Shown one piece after another: positions 1-7,912 of a stretch of DNA of 47,839 bases; the stretch's first letter is position 1, and each line of letters starts with the position of its first letter. This DNA comes from a virus. The notes below the pieces were generated by a model. It was not told where the DNA came from, searched no databases, and saw only the letters and a list, made by a program, of their open reading frames with translations. The translations under genes and the position numbers were made by a program. The stretch spans positions 1 through 47,839 of IMG/VR virus record IMGVR_UViG_3300030329_002391; one strand, written 5' to 3'.

Positions 1-915
1 CAGCTTGTCAACCTCAGCCCTCGCTTCCTTGTATCGCTCCCTGCCAAGTTTGCGGCCGAGACCAGATAAGTCACTCATCACAATATCTCGGCGCTCCTTA
101 ATGGACATGGGTGTTGTGACTTCAACCTCCTTATCGGTGAGCTCCATCAGCGGTTTGCCCTTCCGGTCCTTGCCGGCCATAAAGTCATCCAGGTTCTTCT
201 CATGGTCAGCCATCATGGCCTTGGCCCCAGCGGTATAATCCTTCAGCCACTTCTCGGACTCCTTGTGTGCGTCCTCCAAGATCTGGCTTACCCGCTGGCT
301 CTCCTCTGGGTCCATCACTATCTGCGACAACGGATCAGCAATCCTGTGACCTCCTTGGCGCTGCACAGGGTCTGACCTTTGTGTGCGTGACCGTATTGAC
401 TGCAAGACCATGTCATTAAACTCAGCGCCCATCTCCTCGGCACTAGCTTGCGCGGCCTCCTCCATCATCAAGTCGCCTGTTGCAATTAACGCATGGAGAG
501 GGTGGTTCTCCGGTAGCTCATCGGCGGCATATGCCCTGAGCCTTTTGCCAGCTCCACTGTCTCCCTCAAGAGAGCTCAACCAATCAAGCTGTCGCTGGTA
601 TGAGTCGCGAGCAGCGAGTTGGTCGTTGAAATAATCGCCAGCGGCCTCGTCAGTCCTGGGCCTACCTCGCTCGGTTAACTCAGGGACCGTGACGGTGCTC
701 GTCTTGGTCTTGGGCGTCTTGCCCATGCGCTCAATGAAGTCAAAATATTCATCGTCCTTTTTGCGCTCCCTGGCTCTCTCCAAGCGCCGGCCAATTCCTT
801 TGCTAAGCTGACTGAGTCCGGCTGCAAAATTGCGCCCAGGAGCAGTCGCTGCCTCCATGAAACCTTGCGGCAAAAAGCTGCTAGGCGTTGATCCACTAAA
901 ATACGGTGATGCCAT
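1..915 (-). CDS. hypothetical phage protein, 3' end cut by the window edge
   Basis: An open frame of 305 codons starts with ATG at 915 and runs off the left edge without a stop. The start sits two bases after the TAA of the preceding gene, with GGAG about 8 bases upstream. The protein opens MASPYFSGSTPSSFLPQGF, followed by a very basic stretch (KGIGRRLERARERKKDD) and then long charged helices rich in Glu, Arg and Gln with no membrane segment. I do not recognise a family. Its place after the fibre block, in the same transcript, and its helical charged nature would fit a virion-associated or injected protein, but that is inference. A 73-codon ORF at 675-896 in another frame is a shadow of this gene. 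Confidence 0.8.
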   Translation of the reverse strand, partial: MASPYFSGSTPSSFLPQGFMEAATAPGRNFAAGLSQLSKGIGRRLERARERKKDDEYFDFIERMGKTPKTKTSTVTVPELTERGRPRTDEAAGDYFNDQLAARDSYQRQLDWLSSLEGDSGAGKRLRAYAADELPENHPLHALIATGDLMMEEAAQASAEEMGAEFNDMVLQSIRSRTQRSDPVQRQGGHRIADPLSQIVMDPEESQRVSQILEDAHKESEKWLKDYTAGAKAMMADHEKNLDDFMAGKDRKGKPLMELTDKEVEVTTPMSIKERRDIVMSDLSGLGRKLGRERYKEARAEVDKL

Positions 916-917
916 TT

Positions 918-1733
918 TTATTCTCCAAAGTTAAACATATTGCCTATCGCGCCTAACCCTGCTCCGATCATCGCTGACTTGTTCGCTGCCGTTGCAGTCG
1001 CTGCTGCCAGCTTGGCCTGTGCATTGGCCGAGTACAGATTGCCGGCGTACTGACTCTCTGGGTTGAACAAATTCGTAGGTGACATTCCCTGGGTCTGTCC
1101 ATAGATCCCAGCACCAGATCCATGCCCTACCCGTGAGGGACGGCCGGTGATCTGCATGAATGGGTCTCCCAGCATATTCTGCCTCATAGCGGCCACACTG
1201 CCGGCGAACTTCTGCCGGTCCCTCAGACGTTGCTGCCTACCCTGCATCTGTGCGAGCGATAAATAGGCGGCATCGCTGGGACCATAACCCATACCCATCG
1301 CTGAGCGGCTACTCATCACATCCTGTTGAATGGCCCTCTGCTCGGCGGCACTAAGCCTACCACCTAGAGCGAGCTCCTCCTCGGCCTGTGAGGTTAACCC
1401 TCGCAGAAGGCGAGCCTTGTCAGGGTCCGCATCCATGAGTGCCTGAGTGTAGCCAGGACCAAGCTCTTGCACTGCTCGCAAGTCAGCCTCGCGCTGGGCT
1501 CTCGTCGCTCTCGCGTCGATGCGGCTCAGGACCGGCGTTATCTGGTTCTCATACAACGACAGCAAACGAGGACTCATCCGCTCGGCAAGCGACATCTTTA
1601 AATCCGCTTGCATCGGCTGGAACTTGCGCTCTGCCGCCATAATTTGAGGCATTAGGTCTAGTTGGGCCTGGAGCGTCTCTCGCGTCTCGCGGCCATAATT
1701 TCTCTCAGGAGCCTTTACTTTTGTACTACCCAT
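918..1733 (-). CDS. putative virion-associated protein, 271 aa
   Basis: The first two thirds are alpha-helical and rich in Gln, Arg, Ala and Met (residues about 15-190). The C-terminus is Gly/Ala/Asn-rich and ends in a short hydrophobic glycine segment, MIGAGLGAIGNMFNFGE. This composition resembles the small internal or structural proteins that many marine podovirus-like phages carry near their fibre genes, but I see no motif that fixes a function. The start overlaps the stop of the upstream gene by 8 bases (ATGGGTAG), which implies translational coupling. The next gene begins two bases after its stop. Confidence 0.8.
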   Translation of the reverse strand: MGSTKVKAPERNYGRETRETLQAQLDLMPQIMAAERKFQPMQADLKMSLAERMSPRLLSLYENQITPVLSRIDARATRAQREADLRAVQELGPGYTQALMDADPDKARLLRGLTSQAEEELALGGRLSAAEQRAIQQDVMSSRSAMGMGYGPSDAAYLSLAQMQGRQQRLRDRQKFAGSVAAMRQNMLGDPFMQITGRPSRVGHGSGAGIYGQTQGMSPTNLFNPESQYAGNLYSANAQAKLAAATATAANKSAMIGAGLGAIGNMFNFGE

Positions 1734-2085
1734 TGTCTTTTACTTTCTCTTCAAATTTATCCCAGCCCCAAACCTTCAACACCGGCTGGCTGGATTTATG
1801 CCTATGCCATGCAACATACTCTAACCTGTGAGGCGCTAACTCTAAATACCGACTCATGGGAACACTTCCCGCCGCCAAATAAACAAACCAGGTGTCAGGG
1901 TTTTTGAACGTGAACCTATATTCTGTCGCAAATGCCAGGTCGCGCTTTGTCACCGCTCTGGCCATGACAAAACAATCGTCGCCTGACCAGAGGAACGCCT
2001 TGTTCGCATAGAAGTCCATGTCCTCGGAAAACGTGCGGACAGAATCCTCGTCATACTCAGCCCTGGCTATATCTATCGGCCTCAC
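1726..2085 (-). CDS. conserved phage protein, 119 aa, function unknown
   Basis: A compact alpha/beta protein with the stretches FKNPDTWFVYLAAGSV (about 60-75) and RLEYVAWHRHKSSQPVLKVWGWDKF near the end, paraphrasable as 'Asn-Pro-Asp-Thr-Trp-Phe ... aromatic C-terminus'. From memory this pattern recurs in small proteins of marine phages, sometimes placed next to T7 gp13-like or acetyltransferase-like proteins. I cannot confirm that without a profile search. It overlaps the previous gene by 4 bases (ATGA) and the next by 8, so it belongs to a tightly coupled row of small genes after the fibres. Confidence 0.8.
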   Translation of the reverse strand: MRPIDIARAEYDEDSVRTFSEDMDFYANKAFLWSGDDCFVMARAVTKRDLAFATEYRFTFKNPDTWFVYLAAGSVPMSRYLELAPHRLEYVAWHRHKSSQPVLKVWGWDKFEEKVKDNG

Positions 2086-2471
2086 TCTTCGCTGCTCTCT
2101 TCGCTGCTCTCTTCCTCCGCTGGGGCAGCAGGGCTACCCGCTTCTGGTTCCACCGAAGTGTCCACTGTTATTTCAGGTGCTTCAAAACCTTGGGTCGCAA
2201 CATCCCGTTTTTTGGCACTCTCTATCTGGGCATCCAGATTGGCGAACCAACCTTGATTAGCCGCGAACTGAGAAACGAGCGCATTAGCTCCCGCCTGAAA
2301 CTCAGCAACCGTAGGCATGGAGCCCATAGGATAATGATATACCCCGTCTATGTATGCCGATTCGCCCTCGCCACTTTCTGCCGTCATGCCGATGACAACG
2401 GAGCAAACGCAGTCCTTGTTGTCATATTTACTGAGAGGCTCAAGCCTCACGCATTTATATGTATTAGCCAT
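2082..2471 (-). CDS. hypothetical protein with acidic Glu/Ser tail, 129 aa
   Basis: The N-terminal 95 residues look globular (VCSVVIGMTAESG, then PTVAEFQAGANALVSQFAANQ). The C-terminus turns low-complexity: Pro/Ala-rich, then EEESSEESSEE. The tail is encoded by a 12-base near-perfect tandem repeat at about 2088-2114. No known domain is visible. A role in fibre assembly or a virion accessory role is possible from its position only. The start follows the preceding stop by six bases, and its own stop overlaps the next start. Confidence 0.78.
   Translation of the reverse strand: MANTYKCVRLEPLSKYDNKDCVCSVVIGMTAESGEGESAYIDGVYHYPMGSMPTVAEFQAGANALVSQFAANQGWFANLDAQIESAKKRDVATQGFEAPEITVDTSVEPEAGSPAAPAEEESSEESSEE
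2085..2115 (-). repeat. 12-base tandem repeat encoding Glu-Glu-Ser-Ser
   Basis: The plus strand shows TCTTCGCTGCTC repeated in tandem, followed by a degenerate third copy. It encodes the acidic EESSEESSEE tail of the 129-residue protein and is probably a replication-slippage product. Confidence 0.6.
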
Positions 2472-2477
2472 AATATT

Positions 2478-2729
2478 TTATCTCCTTTGCATTAGCACAG
2501 GACCATTCCAGCCTGCTGGAACTGTGTTCACTCGGTTTGTCACTGCGCTAAAATCAAAAATGCTTTTGTCCTCCTGAGAGGGATGGCTGGGCCAGTATTC
2601 TACCTCCAACCCACCAAAGCCTGCGTCTATGGAGCGCACGTTTTTGCAACCAGACCCCACGATGATTGCAAGCAAACACACAATCACTACAAACAAATCA
2701 GAAATTAAGTTTCGTTTATCTTGAATCAT
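2478..2729 (-). CDS. putative small lipoprotein or single-pass membrane protein, 83 aa
   Basis: Residues 1-10 are polar with positive charges, 11-25 are strongly hydrophobic (LFVVIVCLLAIIVG), and a Cys follows at residue 28 in the context GSGC. This resembles a lipoprotein signal, although the -3 position is Gly rather than the usual Leu/Val/Ile, so a plain signal anchor is also possible. The remaining 55 residues are soluble. Phage lipoproteins of this size are often outer-membrane spanins, but no proline-rich stretch or clear partner is visible. It overlaps the MscS-like gene by 4 bases (ATGA). Confidence 0.72.
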   Translation of the reverse strand: MIQDKRNLISDLFVVIVCLLAIIVGSGCKNVRSIDAGFGGLEVEYWPSHPSQEDKSIFDFSAVTNRVNTVPAGWNGPVLMQRR

Positions 2730-3172
2730 TTTCTTGCTGCTGACTTTGTTGGCTTGTTTACTATTTCGACCTTCAGTGGACCCATTTTCTCATTTCCTTT
2801 TGGTAAATATTCAGGCGCGTGGTTGCACATAATTTTCTCGCAGGTTATCGTAGACAAAGCTGTGTTCCTGACTTTCATAACCGTTCCAGCACCACCTGTC
2901 TCCCTGCCTCGGTCAGCCATGTAGAAAGTTGTTTCCCTCATTCCTATCCGAGCTATCCTAGCTTGCCGTCCATTGAGGAAAACAATTTCATCCACCGCCC
3001 ATTGGCGACTAAAGTAAACGCCCAGCCCAGCGGCGAACTCTTGAATCAGCTCTCGGAACAACAGCAATAAAACACCGCCAGCAAAAACCCAGATCCACTC
3101 TGCCATGAAACCCTTCGCCGCGCCTTCAAGCACGGCTGGGTCTGACAATTGCTGGACGAGGTTAGTGTTCAC
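2726..3172 (-). CDS. MscS-like small membrane protein, 148 aa
   Basis: One hydrophobic segment lies at residues 24-40 (EWIWVFAGGVLLLLFRE). Residues 59-113 then read like the beta-domain of MscS-family mechanosensitive channels: a short VDEIVFLNGRQARIARIG block, a MRETTFYMADRG block and a closing VMKVRNTALSTITCEKI block, matching the family pattern of 'D-x-V, G-x-V-x-x-I, R-x-T, then an N-x-x-L'. Full MscS has three membrane helices and about 280 residues, so this is a minimal version with one helix and no C-terminal cage. Possible roles are a membrane pore, a holin substitute or a superinfection factor; all are inference. It overlaps both neighbours by 4 bases. Confidence 0.7.
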   Translation of the reverse strand: MNTNLVQQLSDPAVLEGAAKGFMAEWIWVFAGGVLLLLFRELIQEFAAGLGVYFSRQWAVDEIVFLNGRQARIARIGMRETTFYMADRGRETGGAGTVMKVRNTALSTITCEKIMCNHAPEYLPKGNEKMGPLKVEIVNKPTKSAARK

Positions 3173-3393
3173 TTTCTAATCCAATCTCTGAATGTGACTT
3201 TCCTCACTATATCTTCGGGATTCTTCGCGGCACGTTTCTCTGCCTCGGAAATTTGCCTATCAGTAAATAACAGTTTCATTTCCACGCCCCAGTTGTCGCG
3301 AACTCGGACGAACTTATAGCTACGGTTAGCCCCAAACTTGGGCTTGTCGTTTTGAACATGGTACAATTTTCCTAGTTTTGGCTTCATGGTCAT
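3169..3393 (-). CDS. small basic hypothetical protein, 74 aa
   Basis: A Lys/Arg-rich soluble protein with a beta-like N-terminal half (KLYHVQNDKPKFGANRSYKF, VRVRDNWGVEMKLLF) and a helical end (TDRQISEAEKRAAKNPEDI). No family is recognised. ATGA overlaps on both sides place it inside the block of membrane-protein genes. The start could be either of the first two Met codons (residues 1 and 3). Confidence 0.72.
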   Translation of the reverse strand: MTMKPKLGKLYHVQNDKPKFGANRSYKFVRVRDNWGVEMKLLFTDRQISEAEKRAAKNPEDIVRKVTFRDWIRK

Positions 3394-3560
3394 CGTATTC
3401 CGCTACCCCACCTCTCCATAGGCAAACCTGTTGCCGCTGTCGGCCAAACAGGCAGAACTATCTCATCATAAATTTTCTCCTCCACATTATATGCCCCATA
3501 AACCATCGCTATTAAAAATGCGAACAGGCAGACTAGAATTGGTGCGTCTAAATCTCTCAT
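3390..3560 (-). CDS. small single-pass membrane protein, 56 aa
   Basis: The frame is open from 3614, but the ATG at 3558-3560 is chosen because GGAGG lies 7 bases upstream and the start overlaps the fibre stop as ATGA. The protein begins MRDLDAPILVCLFAFLIAMV, giving one transmembrane segment at about residues 7-25, followed by a short polar tail (VEEKIYDEIVLPVWP). Size and topology would suit a holin-like or membrane accessory protein directly after the fibres. No motif proves this. Confidence 0.72.
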   Translation of the reverse strand: MRDLDAPILVCLFAFLIAMVYGAYNVEEKIYDEIVLPVWPTAATGLPMERWGSGIR

Positions 3561-6500
3561 GCCTTCGCCTCCAATTCCTCTATACGTTTGAGTGCGTCTT
3601 GAAGTGCTGCCCACAAGATTGGAACCATTTCAGAATGAGCCAACCTCTGGTATCTTTCTCCGTCCTTCTCCCCGTCTACTAAATTGTTTATCTGAATCTT
3701 TTCGGCAGCTTCATGCGCCAGAAAGCCAACTCGGTCTTGTGTTTGGGATTCCCTTGACTCTGATTTATCGTTCCACCTGTAGGAATAGACAGGCAAAGAT
3801 TGGACAAGGCTTGAGGCGGTGGAGACATTCCAAGGTGATACTGACTCCTTGAGCCTATAGTCGGACGATTCGTACAAAGTCCAACAGTATAGATTACCGA
3901 CCACATTAACATGGCCTCCCGCTTTTATTTTGTAGTCCGTGTCAACTGTAGTTCCCGCCCCTATGCTTCCAGAAACAAAGACATTACCCGTAAAAGTTGC
4001 AGAGGTTCCCGAAAGAGTGGAACCTACCGTTAGTGTATCATCACATTGAACTGTGTTTTTAAGCAGAGTAGTACCATAGACGTACAACCCATGTGTGCCG
4101 GGGTCTGTTGAACCTATGGCAAGCCCTCCTCCGTTGAAATATGAACTGCCTGAGGAGTTGAACCTCACCTTTATTGGCGTACTAGCCCCGTCAAAAAGTT
4201 CAACGTAACCGTGGTCGTTAGAATCTTTTCCAACACGGAATAAATTGCCGTTATCATCTGCCTTAATCGCAAAGATGTCTTCAGCACCATCTTCAGTTGC
4301 CTTGAGGGTCAGAAGAGAAGAAGGTGCGGAATCCCCGATGCCGACATAAGGCGTTGAGGCATCTCCCCCATACCCCACTTGCATAACCGTGCCGCCCCGA
4401 TGAACAAAACGAATGCCGTTGTTGCCATTTTTATTGCTTAAATACCCAGTTTCGCTGTCACTATAAAGTCCAAATCTATAATTAGCTCGGCTACTAGTTG
4501 AATATCCAACCTGTATTGTAGGATTAGTTTCATTTCCTGTAGCTGCAACATCTAAAGTTCCATTTGGCGCAGCAGTCCCGATGGCGACTTTGCCGTTGTC
4601 TAATATCGTCATCGCCGTCGTTAAAGCGGCGTTTGCTGTTGTTGATCCCTTAACCCTAAAATGAAGATGACCCTTACTGTTGCTTCCCGATCTTTCATGT
4701 ACTATTGCCGCACCGGGAGTGTACCCTGTGGTTAGCGAACCCCCGCTGGCCCATGCAGTAAGAGCCAAGCCAATTTCTTCACCGTCGCTTACTCCGTTGC
4801 CGTGAATATTTAACGAATACTGCGAAACATTTGCCGAGGCGGTTGCGTCAACATCGTCAGTCCTAACGACCAAGCCACCAACTGGAGACGTTTCGCCGAT
4901 GCCGACATTGCCATCAGAATCAAGCACCATTACCGTTGCGCTGCCGCTCGTATAGAACTGGGCTATGTTGTTGCCCGTTGCCCCAACTGTCATTAACCCC
5001 GTGGTTCCCGGTAACGCAACGGTGTGTAAGGTTCCACCGGGGCTGGATGTTCCGATGCCGACTTTTCGGTCTGGGCCTATACGCATGGCCTCAATGCCGT
5101 TAGTATAAAAAGCCGTAATCCCATGTGTATAATTAGCATGGTTTTTACTTTGCTGGCCTATCTTCATTATCCCCGCCCCTGCCCCTGTTGTGCCGGGAGC
5201 GTACCGAAAGTGAAATGCATCGTCGTGAGAGTAGGCTCTGGACATTACCCACTCCTGAGTAGCCGCATTGTCACCTATCATCCAGAAGGCGTCGTTTATA
5301 GCCCTTAAGGTGAAGGGGTTAGTCCCAGAGGTGTATGACAGCTTAATGTCACCGCCGTCTACATGAAGTTTGGAGCTTGGCGCAGTAGTACCCAGACCCC
5401 AGTTGCCCCCAGCCGTAATCACGCCCCTAACGCTGTTGTTTGTCCCAAACTCTAAACCGTCGTTGCTCGTTGTGCCGATAAACGCATTGTCGCTAGAACT
5501 GCCAGAAAACCTGTTACCGTTTTCTTCTTTTTCTACGCCAACAAAAAGCGTCGTATTGGAGTTGCGAACCATCAACGAACGCTCTCCTTCATCGGCGGTT
5601 CTTGTGAAGTTTAGAACGCCAGCTTCCAGAGTTAATTCGGTTACACCTCCCGGCTGAAAGTATATAGGGCTTGCGGTTGCTGTTCCTAAATATCCGTTAC
5701 CTCCAGCGTTAGCCACATAGGTAACATGGTCAGCGTTATCCGTGTCCCATAGGGCAAGCGTAGGTGTAGCTCCTCCTATGGTAATGCCCGTGGAGTTGCC
5801 ACTGAACTTTGTGACTTTCTGTGTGGTAGTTAACGAGCCAACCAGAACATTGCCCCCAACTAGTTTAAATAAACTTGCCCCAAATTCCATTGGGACGTTT
5901 GCCGTGACCGCATCGTTAAGTGCGTTGAATTTTACCGAACCACTAGCGTTACCTATAGCGAGGTTAACGTCCGTGGTGCAGCGTATGTGCAACTTCTGTT
6001 CAGCCGAGGGAGTCAAGCCAATTCCGAGTTGCCCCGTGACAATTGCTCCGCTGGTGTATGTTTCTAGCCTGACTACGTTGTCATGGTATAACTTAACAGC
6101 ACCATCGGCGTAGGCGTCTATCATCTCCTCGCCAGTATATTTGCCTATCCGTACATGGTTGCTGCGAATGAGGAGCCTCCCTGTCCCTACATCATCTATG
6201 TAACTATCCGTGCCGTTGTGTCGGATTCGTAAATCGCTGCCATCACCGAAGCGCAATTCTTTTGAATCTGGAATGGAGATGAATGTTTCAAACAGCGTCA
6301 GTATATCCGCATTGTTTTGTTTGAACTTTATGAAATTCCCTGAGCCGTAAGAATTTATATATGTGTCCAGCCCACTATCCACCTCAAATCTCCCGGCCAA
6401 GTTTGAGCCATTGTATAACGAAACGCTTCCGCTAAACGTAGCACTAGTTCCTGATATGGCCGCAAGAGTGCATGAACCACCTACAGTTAAGTTTCCTCCG

Positions 6501-7912
6501 ACTGTTACCGTTCCCCCAGTAGCAACGGAGAGCCGATCACCCCCTGCCGCCTCATGTATAGAAAACGAACCGTCTGATGGGATTTTAAACCACCACTCTG
6601 ACGTTCCTCCTCTGTAAAAACCCACTGGCCAATCCGTGGCAGTATTTACCACCAGTGGGTAGGAGGCATTAGGGGTCATACCGATTCCAACGTTGCCAGC
6701 GAGCTTGGTAGTTCCGTCAGAATTTATGGTCAGAATATCAGAAAAATCAACCGTGTCGTTTGCCGAGCCGCTTCCCGCTGTTTGAAACACATGTTTTGTG
6801 TCAGTCATGTAGTACCGACAAGCTCCACCGTTAGATGTATATTTATAGTCAGTGTCACCGGAGACAGTACCGTAGTATGCGTTATTGTAGAGGGAAAGAT
6901 CGCCGTCGTTAGAATTACCCCACCTTGCAACCGAACCTCCATACCCAATTTGTAAAACATTGTACGTTGAGTGCCATGCGGATGGTGTTACTTTTATACC
7001 TAACCGACCCTCGCTATCCAGCCGCATGGTTTCACCACCATCGCCAGTATAAAATGTTGTATATCCAGCAGCAGAAGCAGCTTTAATTCGTAGCTCATTG
7101 GTGTCCTCCCTGACGACTTGATGCGAACTACCTCCAAGGCGTAAACCTTTGCCTATGTCGGTGAATATATAATCGCCAGCGACATGAAGTTTATAGTCGG
7201 GAGAAACCGTGTTTATACCAAGCCGACCGTTAGCATCAATCCGCATTGACTCCCCATCGGTTCCTTGCGAATGGAAAGCTAAATGGCCACCAGAACCAGC
7301 CTTACCGTAGATCAAAGGGATGTTTGCCCCGGCTGTGCCTCCCCATGTTAGGTTGTATTCGCTCTTTAAATTTAAACTACCGTCAACATCCAGTTTAACC
7401 GCTGGGTCATCTACGCCTATGCCCAATGAACTCCCCTTCAAGGTCATGGCCTGACCGTTGTTGGTGAAGAATTTTATTATTCCAGAGTTTAGGGCTTCTA
7501 TGCGTTCGTGACTGTTATCCCACTGAAGGGACATGCCAGAATCCATGCGAATGTGACCTCCAACAACATCCAATTTTTGAGTAGGCGCAGCAGTCCCTAT
7601 ACCTAGCCCCGTTGCCGTGAGACGCATACCCTCCGACCCATCTGGATCAAACCGCAAATAATCGCTACCAGACGAACCCAATATTCTCGTGTTACTGTCA
7701 CCAAATGCTAGTTCGTTGGCTGTAGCAATTGTTAATCCACCTGACAGTTCGCCGCCAGCGAGGGGGAGGTGTTCGTTTAGCTGAAGAACTCCATCAGCAG
7801 CAGCGTTGCCGACATAGAGTTTTTTGTCCGTTAGATTTACTGCCAGTTCACCAGCCTCTAAACCGCTAGGTACACCGCTAGTGTTACGCTTAATCTGAAG
7901 AGTGTTGGCCAT
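3557..7912 (-). CDS. long tail fibre/spike with C-terminal S74 self-cleaving chaperone, 1451 aa
   Basis: The N-terminus (NTLQIKRNTSGVPSGLEAGE, then LAVN and LYVGNA) is a virion-attachment module also found in the neighbouring fibre. The shaft contains about a dozen spaced repeats of the type 'G-I-G-T-x-x-P-x-x-K-L-x-V' (for example LGIGTAAPTQKLDVVGG and WGLGTTAPSSKLHVDGG), typical of trimeric beta-structured phage fibres. The last 100 residues match the peptidase S74 intramolecular chaperone: SDYRLKE with the expected Ser1350/Lys1355 spacing, VGFLAHEAAE and SEMVPILWAALQDALKRIEELEAK. The chaperone should cleave itself off after trimerisation. Role: host receptor recognition. Only one copy of the ACCTAAC word found elsewhere lies inside this gene. 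Confidence 0.93.
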   Translation of the reverse strand: MANTLQIKRNTSGVPSGLEAGELAVNLTDKKLYVGNAAADGVLQLNEHLPLAGGELSGGLTIATANELAFGDSNTRILGSSGSDYLRFDPDGSEGMRLTATGLGIGTAAPTQKLDVVGGHIRMDSGMSLQWDNSHERIEALNSGIIKFFTNNGQAMTLKGSSLGIGVDDPAVKLDVDGSLNLKSEYNLTWGGTAGANIPLIYGKAGSGGHLAFHSQGTDGESMRIDANGRLGINTVSPDYKLHVAGDYIFTDIGKGLRLGGSSHQVVREDTNELRIKAASAAGYTTFYTGDGGETMRLDSEGRLGIKVTPSAWHSTYNVLQIGYGGSVARWGNSNDGDLSLYNNAYYGTVSGDTDYKYTSNGGACRYYMTDTKHVFQTAGSGSANDTVDFSDILTINSDGTTKLAGNVGIGMTPNASYPLVVNTATDWPVGFYRGGTSEWWFKIPSDGSFSIHEAAGGDRLSVATGGTVTVGGNLTVGGSCTLAAISGTSATFSGSVSLYNGSNLAGRFEVDSGLDTYINSYGSGNFIKFKQNNADILTLFETFISIPDSKELRFGDGSDLRIRHNGTDSYIDDVGTGRLLIRSNHVRIGKYTGEEMIDAYADGAVKLYHDNVVRLETYTSGAIVTGQLGIGLTPSAEQKLHIRCTTDVNLAIGNASGSVKFNALNDAVTANVPMEFGASLFKLVGGNVLVGSLTTTQKVTKFSGNSTGITIGGATPTLALWDTDNADHVTYVANAGGNGYLGTATASPIYFQPGGVTELTLEAGVLNFTRTADEGERSLMVRNSNTTLFVGVEKEENGNRFSGSSSDNAFIGTTSNDGLEFGTNNSVRGVITAGGNWGLGTTAPSSKLHVDGGDIKLSYTSGTNPFTLRAINDAFWMIGDNAATQEWVMSRAYSHDDAFHFRYAPGTTGAGAGIMKIGQQSKNHANYTHGITAFYTNGIEAMRIGPDRKVGIGTSSPGGTLHTVALPGTTGLMTVGATGNNIAQFYTSGSATVMVLDSDGNVGIGETSPVGGLVVRTDDVDATASANVSQYSLNIHGNGVSDGEEIGLALTAWASGGSLTTGYTPGAAIVHERSGSNSKGHLHFRVKGSTTANAALTTAMTILDNGKVAIGTAAPNGTLDVAATGNETNPTIQVGYSTSSRANYRFGLYSDSETGYLSNKNGNNGIRFVHRGGTVMQVGYGGDASTPYVGIGDSAPSSLLTLKATEDGAEDIFAIKADDNGNLFRVGKDSNDHGYVELFDGASTPIKVRFNSSGSSYFNGGGLAIGSTDPGTHGLYVYGTTLLKNTVQCDDTLTVGSTLSGTSATFTGNVFVSGSIGAGTTVDTDYKIKAGGHVNVVGNLYCWTLYESSDYRLKESVSPWNVSTASSLVQSLPVYSYRWNDKSESRESQTQDRVGFLAHEAAEKIQINNLVDGEKDGERYQRLAHSEMVPILWAALQDALKRIEELEAKA

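Noticed and set aside
675-896. 73-codon minus-strand ORF near the left edge
   Set aside because: It overlaps in another frame with the longer edge-cut gene at 1-915, which has a ribosome site and correct spacing after the previous stop.
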